Assembly (NCBI GenBank): GCA_017165825.1
Contig: CM029372.1
Span: 3,590,499 to 3,654,498, forward strand
Direction of reading: 5' to 3'
DNA: 64,000 bases
Source of the DNA: Hepsetus odoe
Lineage: Eukaryota > Chordata > Actinopteri > Characiformes > Hepsetidae
Shown here one piece after another: positions 1 to 9,110 of this stretch. The translations under genes and the position numbers were made by a program. Position 1 is the stretch's first letter, and every line of letters begins with the position of its first letter. The notes under the pieces are model-generated. The model did not search any database, was not told the DNA's origin, and saw only the letters and a list, made by a program, of their open reading frames with translations.

Positions 1-893
1 TCTGCCACCTTCTCAAGGTTGCTTGCTGATTGCTAGTGTCTGCTAATCATTTTACTATTAATTAAGCACAGCTTGGCTCAGTTGGGGTCTGTTAGGCAGA
101 AAGGGGATGCAGTGATCTGTTTATTGGTTGGAACTTGCATTGGTCTTGTTTTTTAACACAAACAGCTGTCTCTTTTGCTTTTGTCTACACTGTCAAGCTC
201 CAGCAGACATGCACTCTTTAGTGGTTAGACCACTGTTCTGTACCCTTTTAATAGTGTTGCTTTGTCTGCTTGTGTTTGTGTGGGTGTGTGTCTGTGTTTT
301 AGTGTCTGCTTTTTACATCTAGACTGCAGGATGTAACTTTGGCTGCTGTGGGCTTTGCTGCCATGCAACATCATTGTCAAAATGAGAGAGAGGGAAAGAA
401 AGAAAGAGAGGACTTATGTGCAGCAATAAATAGTTTGTGGGGGATCTAATTCCTTTTTTCTTCCAGTCACTTTATGGTCTACTTGCTGGTGCAACTATTT
501 TTGTGCTGATCAAAGCTTCAGTTAAGGACTGCCAGACTGCATCACAAGATGTTCTGAGCATTTATAAAATAGCTTATGGTCAACAGCCATGTTGCTGATT
601 TCAGCTGGGGCATCCTTTATTATTCAAACACCTTTTTATGGTAAAGTGCAAATGCAGTCATGTGTTTAAGTGAATCACAGACAGGAGCTTTAATAAAAAG
701 ACATTTCACGATGATCTGAGAGACAAGCTCACAGTGTTAAAAACTCAAAGAAAATCTTCGGGCTTCTCACAGAGAACAACAGGTGATATTGTGAGGTTTC
801 TCACAAAACAGGATTTATTACTAAGCCATGTAATTTTAGCCAGAGTTAAGCCCATTCAAACAGAGCAGAGGTAAATACATAAGAAGAATTAAA
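1..893. other. Non-coding, nothing recognised
   Basis: AT-rich sequence with a short GA-rich patch near 384-408. The open stretch 128-322 is T-rich and not gene-like. Confidence 0.6.
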
Positions 894-1084
894 GGGTGGT
901 GGTGGTCTAGTGGAAGGATACTCAGCTACAGATCAAGAGATTGCCCATTCAAATCCACCACCATTGGGTTCCTGAGCAAGACCCTAAACCCCAAGTTGCT
1001 CCAGGGGGACTGTCCCTGTAGTTAAGAAGTGTAAGTCGCTCTGGATAAAGAGTGTCAGCTAAATGCCGTAAATGTAAATGTAAA
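894..1084 (+). mobile_element. SINE A (tRNA-headed SINE)
   Basis: The head resembles a pol III promoter: A-box-like gtggtctagtggaaggatac and B-box-like ttcaaatcc. The shared body is gagcaagaccctaaacccc, and the tail is gctaaatgccgtaaatg followed by (TAAATG)n. Similar tails (CTCTGGATAAGAG..GTCTGCTAAATG) are known from several fish SINE families. Confidence 0.8.
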
Positions 1085-2080
1085 GGGTCCTAAAAGGTCA
1101 TTGGCTGGGATAAGAAAATGTTCCTGTATGATGCCGTAGAACACAGAATACAGGGATGGACAGCTCTAGTGCTGGAATGTTGGTTTCCAACAGCTTGGAA
1201 TTGCTCCCAAAAACAATGCAGTTCTAAAAAAATATAATAATAATACATATATTAGCCCGATTAGCCTCTTAAATGCTTTAGCATGTGATTAGGATTGAAG
1301 ATATATCCTGCATGTGGATAAAAACTGGTTCTGAAAATAACAGTTTTATGAATGGGCCTCCAAACTGCACCTTCCTGTGAGAGAGAACGTTTCAGTAGTC
1401 ATTTGTGCAAATTAAAATAGACATACTTAATATTTAGATTCTCTAGGAAATAAACCCCTAGTGTCACATAGGACCATATGTTTCATAGTGCAAATTGTGG
1501 CAGGGCTGATTTTCATTAGATAGGTTACATTTTGAAAAATACAAATAAAATTAGATGAGAGTGAATGTAAATTCATTACATGTGCTACAGTACACATTTT
1601 TAAATAACATTTATGACTACAGTTTAAGAAATAAGATATGTCTGTTTTTCCTCCTTTAAATAGCCATTCTAACTTTTTACTACCTGCAGTCTGACCTATG
1701 GTTGGCTTTACTTCACTTCACACAGCAGGATAAACCTAAGGCTACCACCAAATCTGACCACACAGCTCTGAGTTTTGACCGAATAAACTCACAGGGTGAC
1801 TCACGCCAGCACTTGGACACCATGCTTTAATGCCTGCTGATTCTCTGTTTTGCCTTTTTGTGATTTGCTATAAAGCTATGAAAAGCTACAGTGAACATCT
1901 TATTAAAATTCTCCAAAATGTTCATTAACAGAAACTGGAATGTGAAATTTTAAGCTTGCAGTTTAATTGTCTGAGCCTATTTTAAGCTTTAATTGTTTAA
2001 ATGTTTTGTTTGAACTATAAATTTACGGAAGTTTCATTATATAGGGGAATGCTTATGTGATCACTTTAAGAGAGGAGAAA
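1085..2080. other. Non-coding, nothing recognised
   Basis: AT-rich, no splice-bounded frame, no repeat identified. Confidence 0.6.
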
Positions 2081-2319
2081 GTAAAGTGAAAGTGACTATT
2101 TGCCCTTGTGAGACACAGTAAAACACAACTAAATGTATCCTCCTCTTTTAAGCCAGACACACCCTCCAGCAGGGGGCAGTTGTATACAGTACAAGGGAAG
2201 CAGTAATGGCAGTACCTTGCTCAAGGGATTCTCAGGGCAACCTGCTGGTCCAGGATTCAAACCCACAAACATCAGATCATGGGGCCTAGTCTCTAAACTC
2301 TAGACCCCTGCTGCCCCTC
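2081..2319 (-). mobile_element. SINE B (GGCCTAGTGGTT-headed SINE), reverse copy
   Basis: Reverse complement of the SINE B seen at 59218-59483: gtgaaagtgactatt at its 3' end, ccagcagggggcagttgt, ttgctcaagggattctcagg and a B-box region aggattcaaaccc, with a degraded head. Confidence 0.75.
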
Positions 2320-3009
2320 CCCAGGTAGAACAATGTCCTTCGTACTATGACCAAGAACTTCAGATTGGTGTGTTGGTTTCCCACATGAACCTACTGGATT
2401 CCTCAGTGTAAATTGGGTTTTGGAAGAACATTCAGGAGTCAGTGTGGCTGTGGTTTTGAGCTTAAAGCCACAGAAAAGAGAGAGACAGGAGAAAGATAAA
2501 AAAATGGCCTTGCAAAAAAATGAGAATATAATTTTTTTTTTCTTCCAGGCTTTTACAAAGACACATATTGTACTGCTTTGGTGTTGTTGTATGGATGTAA
2601 GTGTGCAGCCAGGAGTTTTGTACTCAACTTTATTAAACATAGTAAACATATGAACATCAGCACATGTGAGAATTCCAACTTGAATGACATTTGCTCTGAC
2701 TCATTGGGACTTACCCTGAACACAACCACAGGTGTGCTTAAGGAGAGCAGAGAGTACTGTAAGAGAAGCCCTCCCCCACAGGCGCCACTGTTGGGGCATC
2801 AGACCCTGTTTTGCCTGGAGCAAGACCCTTGAGAGGAAGCCAAACAAAATCAAATCAAAAACCAGACAAAAGTCCACGACCCACTTAATTGGGCATATAA
2901 TTTGGCCCGTGCGAGGGCCAACACCTGGCTGTAAGAGGTCCTCCGCACCGCCATAGCCATGTCCAGGGCTGCAGGCAGTGGCAAGGGGTACCCCAATGTA
3001 CCTGTCTAT

Positions 3010-3290
3010 GAAGTCCCGCCCTCCTTTGTGGGTCCAGATTCTGCAGTCAAAGAGGCCCTGACCTCTAGGGCTAGCCCCAAAGCCACAGTAAAAAACAACC
3101 CGCCCTTCGAGGCAGGCGCAGAAGTCACAGATCCAGAGGATCTCCAAGATGGGTGCAAAAATCACAGTCCAGGAAGCTCCGCCCTCTGAGATTGGTACAA
3201 AAATTACAGTCCAGGTAGCCCTACCTCTGAGGCGGGTGTAGAAGTCACAGGTCCAGAAGCCCCTCCACAATCCTGGGTCAAAGTCTGGAT
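3010..3290 (+). repeat. Degenerate ~42-bp tandem repeat (minisatellite-like), open on both strands
   Basis: About six units built on agaagtcacaggtccagaag and gccctacctctgaggcgggt. The period is near a multiple of three, so frames stay open on both strands. The minus-strand frame (2701-3270) shows WTVIFVPISEG / WTVIFAPILE / WICDFCACLEG repeats. No known protein was recognised. The region is more GC-rich than its flanks, and the upstream 2755-3009 segment shares that composition. Confidence 0.6.
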
Positions 3291-3654
3291 GATTAGTAAA
3301 TCAAATTTATATGATTAATTACAGCTGTGCACAAAAATTAAGAGCCAAAAAACATTTATATTTTGACCTTTATTTTATTTTTTTTTAGATATTTTCAGTG
3401 AAAATGTATGCCCATACTTTAAATGCAACACATATAAATATGAAATTTTCTTGCTCATTTTAATGAACAATTTCTGTAGCTGATGTCTTTTTTCTGATGT
3501 TAAATTCAACCAATGAACCTCAATGATGTATTAAAACATACAGTCCTCTGTATGAGAGTGTGGATTTCCATCAATAAAACCAAGCAAAATCTATCCTTCC
3601 CAAAAAAAAAGACAGGGTGGACAGGATGGTGTGGTCTGCATCTTTTGAAGGGAA

Positions 3655-3866
3655 GAATCATGAGCTCACCTAAGGGCAACTGACTATCTCCAATACACCT
3701 AACATGCATGTCATTGGATGGTGGGAAAAAACACACACAGATACGGTGAGAACATACAAATTCCAAACAGAAAGACCCCATACCATCCCGCCTGGGAATC
3801 GAACACAGGACCTTCTCGCTGTGAGGCAATGTCACTACCGACTGCACCAACGCACCACCCTTGGCA
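3655..3866 (-). mobile_element. SINE C (long tRNA-headed SINE), 5' part
   Basis: Read on the minus strand: gttggtgcagtcggtagtga head, ctcacagcgagaaggtcctg, B box tgttcgattcccaggcggg, then a gtttctttctg-like body. The (GATG)n tail is absent, so only the 5' half remains. Confidence 0.65.
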
Positions 3867-3915
3867 AGTTATTTAATGGAAAGACAAACTTACTGATAAG
3901 ATTATTTCACAACTT

Positions 3916-3935
3916 ATTTAAATATGTTCCATTAA
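3916..3935 (+). repeat. 5' target-site duplication of LINE copy 1
   Basis: The 20-bp sequence atttaaatatgttccattaa lies directly before the LINE and recurs exactly at 7080-7099. Confidence 0.95.
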
Positions 3936-6900
3936 CCCAGCCACTAGGGATGCACAAGCCAGTGTATTTCTTCGTGCCGGTCCCAAGCCCGGGTAAATGG
4001 GGAGGGTTACGTCAGGAAGGGCATCTGGTGTAAAACTTTGCCAAATCAATATGCGGACAACGATACAGAATTCCATACCGGATCGGTCGAGGCCCGGGTT
4101 AACAACGACCGCCATCAGTGCTGTTAGCCTACAGGGTGCTGGTGGAAATTGGACTACTGTTGGCCAAAGAAGAAGAAGAAGAGGAGGAAGGCATGTCCAG
4201 AGGGAGAAGGAGAGAAAGAAGGAGAGGAGATTGGAAGTGAGGGTAGGGACTTTGAATGTTGGCAGCATGACTGGTAAAGGTAGAGAATTAGCTGATATGA
4301 TGGAGAGAAGGAAGGTTGACATTTTGTGTGTGCAAGAGACTAGATGGAAGGGTAGTAAGGCCAGGTGTATTGGAGGGGGGTTTAAACTGTTCTACCATGG
4401 TGTGGATAGAAGGAGGAATGGAGTAGGTGTTATCCTGAAGGAAGAGTATGTGGAGAGTGTTTTGGAAGTGAAGAGGGTGTCAGGGAGGGTGATGAGTTTG
4501 AAGCTGGAAGTTGAAGGTGTGATAATGAATGTTGTTAGTGCTTATGCTCCACAAGTTGGTTGTAAGAGGAAAGAGAAGGAAAAATTCTGGAGTGAGTTAG
4601 ATGAAGTGATAGAGAGTGTACCCAGGGGAGAGAGAGTGGTGATTGGTGCAGATTTTAATGGTCATGTTGGTGAAGGGAACAGAGGTGATGAGGAGGTGAT
4701 GGGTAGGCATGGTGTCAAGGAGAGGAATGCTGAAGGTCAGATGGTTGTAGATTTTGCAAAAAGGATGGAAATGGCTGTAGTTAATACTTATTTTAAGAAG
4801 AGGGAGGAGCACAGGGTGACGTATAAGAGTGGAGGAAGATGCTCACAGGTGGATTATATTCTTTGCAGGAGGGTCAGGCTGAAAGAGATCAGAGACTGCA
4901 AAGTAGTGACAGGGGAGAGTGTAGCTAAACAGCATAGGATGGTGGTCTGTAGGATGACCTTGGAGGTCAAGAAGAGGAGGAAAGTGAGGGCAGAGTCGAG
5001 GATCAAGTGGTGGAAGCTGAAGGAGGAGGACTGTAAGGTGGAATTCAGGCAGGAGTTAACACGGGCACTGGGAGGTGTCGAAGAGCTTCCGGATTGCTTG
5101 GAAACTACTGCAGAAGTGATCAGGCAGACGGCTAGAAATGTACTTGGTGTGACATCCGGAAGGAAGAAAGAGGATAAGGAGACCTGGTGGTGGAACCAAG
5201 AAGTCCAGGAGTGTATTCAAAAGAAGAGGGAGGCAAAGAAGACATGGGACATACAGAGAGATGAAGGAAGTAGACAGGTGTACAAGGAGATGAACCGCAG
5301 GGCAAAGAAAGCAGTGGTGAAGGCCAAAGATAAGGTGTTTGCTGAATTGTATGAGAGGTTGGACAGTAAAGAGGGAGAAAAGGACCTTTACCGATTGGCT
5401 AGACAGAGAGACAGATCTGGGAAAGATGTGCTACAGGTCAGGACGATTAAAGATAGAAATGGTAACGTACTCACAGGTGAACAGAGCGTGTTGAGCAGAT
5501 GGAAGGAATACTTTGAGGAGCTAATGAATGAAGAAAATGTGAGAGAGAGAAGACTGGATGATGTGAGAAGAGTTAACCAGGAAGTGCAGCAAATAAACAA
5601 GATGGAAGTAAGGGCAGCGATGAAGAGGATGAAGAATGGAAAGGCTGTTGGACCGGATGACATACCAGTGGAAGCATGGAGATGTTTAGGGGAGATGGCA
5701 GTTGAGTTTCTGACCAGATTGTTTAACACAATCTTGGCAAGTGAGAAGATGCCTGAGGAGTGGAGACAAAGTGTACTGGTACCGATCTTCAAGAATAAGG
5801 GTGATGCACAGAGCTGTAGTAACTATAGAGGGATAAAGTTGATCAGCCACACCATGAAGTTATGGGAAAGAGTAGTAGAAGCTCGGTTAAGAAAAGAGGT
5901 GAGGATTAGTGAACAGCAGTATGGTTTTATGCCGAGAAAGAGCACCACAGATGCAATGTTTGCTCTGAGGGTGTTGATGGAGAAGTACAGAGATGGTCAG
6001 AAGGAGCTGCATTGTGCCTTTGTGGATTTGGAGAAAGCATATGACAGGGTGCCTAGAGAGGAGTTGTGGTTTTGTATGAGGAAGTCTGGTGTTACAGAGA
6101 AGTATGTGAGAGTAGTTCAGGATATGTATGAGGGCAGTGTAACAGTGGTGAGATCTGCAGTGGGAGTGACGGATGCATTTAAAGTAGAGGTTGGATTACA
6201 TCAAGGATCAGCACTGAGCCCGTTCTTGTTTGCAGTAGTGATGGACAGGTTGACGGACGAGGTTAGACAGGAGTCTCCGTGGACGATGATGTTTGCTGAT
6301 GATATTGTGATCTGTAGTGAGAGTAGGGAGCAGCTTGAGGAGAACCTGGAGAGATGGAGATATGCTCTGGAGAGGAGAGGAATGAAAGTGAGTAGGGCAA
6401 AGACAGAATACATGAGTGTGAATGAAAGGGAGGAAAGTGGAGTGGTTAGGATGCAGGGAGTGGAGGTAACAAAGGTGGAGGAGTTTAAATACTTGGGATC
6501 AACAGTTCAGTGTAACGGCGAGTGTGGAAGAGAGGTGAAGAAGAGAGTGCAGGCTGGTTGGAATGGGTGGAGAAGAGTGGCTGGAGTGATTTGTGACAGA
6601 CGCGTACCAGCTAGAGTAAAAGGGAAGGTTTACAGGACAGTAGTGAGACCAGCTATGTTGTATGGGTTGGAGACGGTGGCACTGACGAAAAGGCAGGAGG
6701 CGGAGCTGGAGGTGTCAGAGTTAAAGATGCTGAGATTTTCGTTGGGTGTGACGAGGTTGGACAGGATTAGAAATGAGTATATTAGAGGGACAGCTCAGGT
6801 TAGACGTCTTGGAGACAAGGTTAGAGAAGCAAGGTTGCGTTGGTTTGGCCATGTGCAGAGGAGAGACGATGATTATATTGGAAGGAGGATGTTGAGGATG

Positions 6901-7079
6901 GAGCTGCCAGGAAAGAGGAGAAGAGGAAGACCAAAGAGGAGGTTTATGGATGTGGTGAGAGAGGACATGCAGGTGGTCGGGTTGAAGCAGGAAGATGCAA
7001 AAGACAGGAAGAAATGGAGACAGTTGATCCGCTGTGGCGACCCCTAAACGGGAGCAGCCGAAAGAAAAAGAAGAAGAAG
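3936..7079 (+). mobile_element. Full-length RTE-clade LINE retrotransposon, copy 1 (intact ORF)
   Basis: Complete non-LTR retrotransposon of about 3.14 kb. It is bounded by a perfect 20-bp target-site duplication (3916-3935 and 7080-7099). The layout is a 61-bp leader, one 1016-codon ORF, a 32-bp 3' UTR and a GAA-rich tail ending in (GAA)n. A single ORF with an apurinic-type endonuclease followed by reverse transcriptase, a very short 3' UTR and a simple-repeat tail is the known organisation of the RTE clade; fish Expander-type elements are plausible relatives, but the subfamily name is inferred. The intact ORF and perfect duplications indicate a recent insertion. Confidence 0.93.
3997..7047 (+). 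CDS. LINE ORF: APE-type endonuclease plus reverse transcriptase (1016 aa)
   Basis: The polyprotein is expected to nick target DNA and copy its own RNA into the nick (target-primed reverse transcription). Residues 1-80 are a basic leader with an RRRRRGGR run and an Arg/Lys-rich stretch. The endonuclease/exonuclease/phosphatase fold spans about 82-320, with recognisable active-site residues N87 (TLN), E114 (VQET), Y183 (SAYAP), D219 and N221 (GADFN), D286 (QVDYIL) and H313 (KQHR). A linker spans about 325-540. Reverse transcriptase covers about 545-830, with GKAVGPDDIP, D677 in AFVDLEKAYD, GLHQGSALSP and the catalytic FADD at 766-769. A basic C-terminal tail (RLRWFGHV, then GKRRRGRPKRRF) follows. 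The ATG at 3997 is the first in frame after the element start; initiation nearer residue 81 cannot be excluded. Genome annotations often label such ORFs craniofacial development protein 2-like, but this is a transposon protein. No stop or frameshift was found, so it may be functional. Confidence 0.93.
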   Translation: MGRVTSGRASGVKLCQINMRTTIQNSIPDRSRPGLTTTAISAVSLQGAGGNWTTVGQRRRRRGGRHVQREKERKKERRLEVRVGTLNVGSMTGKGRELADMMERRKVDILCVQETRWKGSKARCIGGGFKLFYHGVDRRRNGVGVILKEEYVESVLEVKRVSGRVMSLKLEVEGVIMNVVSAYAPQVGCKRKEKEKFWSELDEVIESVPRGERVVIGADFNGHVGEGNRGDEEVMGRHGVKERNAEGQMVVDFAKRMEMAVVNTYFKKREEHRVTYKSGGRCSQVDYILCRRVRLKEIRDCKVVTGESVAKQHRMVVCRMTLEVKKRRKVRAESRIKWWKLKEEDCKVEFRQELTRALGGVEELPDCLETTAEVIRQTARNVLGVTSGRKKEDKETWWWNQEVQECIQKKREAKKTWDIQRDEGSRQVYKEMNRRAKKAVVKAKDKVFAELYERLDSKEGEKDLYRLARQRDRSGKDVLQVRTIKDRNGNVLTGEQSVLSRWKEYFEELMNEENVRERRLDDVRRVNQEVQQINKMEVRAAMKRMKNGKAVGPDDIPVEAWRCLGEMAVEFLTRLFNTILASEKMPEEWRQSVLVPIFKNKGDAQSCSNYRGIKLISHTMKLWERVVEARLRKEVRISEQQYGFMPRKSTTDAMFALRVLMEKYRDGQKELHCAFVDLEKAYDRVPREELWFCMRKSGVTEKYVRVVQDMYEGSVTVVRSAVGVTDAFKVEVGLHQGSALSPFLFAVVMDRLTDEVRQESPWTMMFADDIVICSESREQLEENLERWRYALERRGMKVSRAKTEYMSVNEREESGVVRMQGVEVTKVEEFKYLGSTVQCNGECGREVKKRVQAGWNGWRRVAGVICDRRVPARVKGKVYRTVVRPAMLYGLETVALTKRQEAELEVSELKMLRFSLGVTRLDRIRNEYIRGTAQVRRLGDKVREARLRWFGHVQRRDDDYIGRRMLRMELPGKRRRGRPKRRFMDVVREDMQVVGLKQEDAKDRKKWRQLIRCGDP

Positions 7080-7099
7080 ATTTAAATATGTTCCATTAA
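7080..7099 (+). repeat. 3' target-site duplication of LINE copy 1
   Basis: Exact copy of 3916-3935, directly after the (GAA)n tail. It proves insertion by target-primed reverse transcription and fixes the element ends. Confidence 0.95.
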
Positions 7100-7867
7100 A
7101 CAGTGTTGTGTTGTTTGTTTGTATGTATGTTTTATACATCCTTAAAAATGAATTTGTAGAGAAATATCCTGGTTACACAGGATATGGTCAGACACTGGTA
7201 GTGGAGTTAATAGAATAATTAATTAATTAATTTCCTTGGGTTGATGGGGTGGACACAACACAGGAGAGCATTAAGAAACATGCATATGTTATTGGCAAAC
7301 TCCAACTTTAGAGTTCCCATGCAGTGCAAAGATCATTTTCAGCCACTGGCAGGAGTTATCTAGTGACACATGTTTAAATAAAACCAAAGAACAGCTTAAA
7401 GTCAATTCAAGGAAATAAGTGGCTAATGCTACATATATTCTGTATCTGCCAGTGTGTAATTTAATTTGTATCCTAGCCTTTATTTGAATTTCTTTATTAT
7501 AAAACTGTTCAATTATCCATCTTGGATGGATGGTCATGAGTAGCTCTCTGTTCTAGTAATTGCATTGAAAATAATTTCTGTATGTATACACTGTCAAACA
7601 GGGAAGGCAATAAAATGGATTCCCTATTAACAGGATGACAGTTTCTTGGTGTATACTTAATTCATAGCATGTAACGTCTGGTTAGGCCTTTATTTAATTT
7701 TCATTTCAATTATATTTTCAGATCATTTGAATATTATAATATCTAATCTCTGTGGAAATGTAATTGCACAGATCCACATCTGTTTAATACAGATGGTATG
7801 ATTATTTTAATTTGCTAATTTGTTATTATGTTAGAATTTATTTTATATGTAATTATTTAGATTATAT
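7100..7867. other. Non-coding, AT-rich
   Basis: Contains a short (TAAT)n patch at 7206-7232; otherwise nothing recognised. Confidence 0.6.
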
Positions 7868-8196
7868 ATTATCTAACCATTATCTGAACCACTTATCCTA
7901 ATCAGGGTCATGGGGTTGCTGGAGCATATTCCAGCACTCACAGGAAAGAAAGATTGTGAAACACCCTGGACATGGCTACTAGTCCATCAGAGAGCAAACA
8001 CACTGACAAGCAGGGGTAAATTAATATTTCCAATCCACCTGACATGCAGCTTTAGCTATCAGGAACATGGAGGAAAACCATGCAGACATAGGGAGAGCAT
8101 GCAAACTCCACACAGAAAGAACTCACTGACTGGCATTTAAACCAAGAACCTTCGCAATGAGATGACAGTGCTAATTACTGCAACAGAGTGCCACCC
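7868..8196 (-). mobile_element. SINE C, old full-span reverse copy
   Basis: Left end ttatctgaaccacttatcct and aatcagggtcatggggttgc is the reverse 3' region; caaactccacacagaaag and ttcgcaatgagatgacagtg mark the body and head. Strongly diverged. Confidence 0.6.
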
Positions 8197-8854
8197 ATAT
8201 ATCCTCACCAGCAGTAAAATGCACAGTGTATATCCAAAAGGAAAGTTTGAACACACAATAAACAACTTGTGTGGAAATATTATTCAAGGTGAAACCAATT
8301 CAACTGCTTGAACAAGAAAACTATATTTGACTAGCTGCAAACTGCATAGTGTTCTCATCAAAAACAGCCCCACAAAGTGCATCGACCGGCAAGGATGCAA
8401 GGCTTGTCTACTTGCTACTACCCCTTTCCAACTAAATTCTTTTGAAAACAAAAAACAAAAAAACAACAACAACAATGTGACAGCACAAACTTTTTCAGTT
8501 CAACAATGATTTATTACTTGGAAAGACTCATTTCTCTTTGTTTAACAGGAATGATGTGCCCACTACTGACATTTTGGCTGATTCACAATCGTTTGTTTCC
8601 CATTTGATTGCATAAAAGGGGATAACCACCAAGGGGAAGATTCTGAAATGTGCACTGATTTTGACATGCAATTTGCATCAGTCAGTCTGTGAAAAGAATG
8701 TGTGAGTCTTAGACTAACACAAATATCAGCTCCCCACAAAAATATCAGCAAGCTTCCAACAAGATACCGTTCCCTGACACCTGGGAGACAATGAGGTACT
8801 TTTTTTTGAAACACTAGTCAACCAGTAAAATTCAGCATCCAATCTCGAATATAA

Positions 8855-9110
8855 ACACACAGTAATCAGTCATGACATTAGAACCAATGACTGGTGACGT
8901 GAAAGACATTGATTTTGTCATAACAATGGCACCTGTCCATGGGTCAGATATATTAGCCAAGAACTGAACAATCTTGTGACTTTGACAAGGTAATATTTTA
9001 ATGGCTTGATAACTGGGTCAGGTTTTGGGGGGTGGTTTGGTGGTTTCCTACCAAGGAAATACAACCAGTGAACTGATACTCTACAATCTATGTCAAGGCT
9101 GTTCTGTGAC
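8855..9110 (+). mobile_element. Tc1/mariner-like transposon relic, 5' part
   Basis: Begins with a terminal-repeat-like cagtaatcagtcatgacatt, then caatggcacctgtccatggg, agatatattagccaagaact and gtgactttgacaagg. The same blocks occur in the relics at 25560 and 62795. No transposase frame survives. Confidence 0.55.

Noticed and set aside
3918..4322. Antisense frame of 134 codons in the LINE (and its counterpart at 48988-49416)
   Set aside because: It is the shadow of the endonuclease coding strand, made open by purine-rich codon use; no independent motif.
3997..7047. A host gene called craniofacial development protein 2-like
   Set aside because: The frame holds LINE endonuclease and RT domains, sits in an element with target-site duplications, and recurs at 46263-49313.
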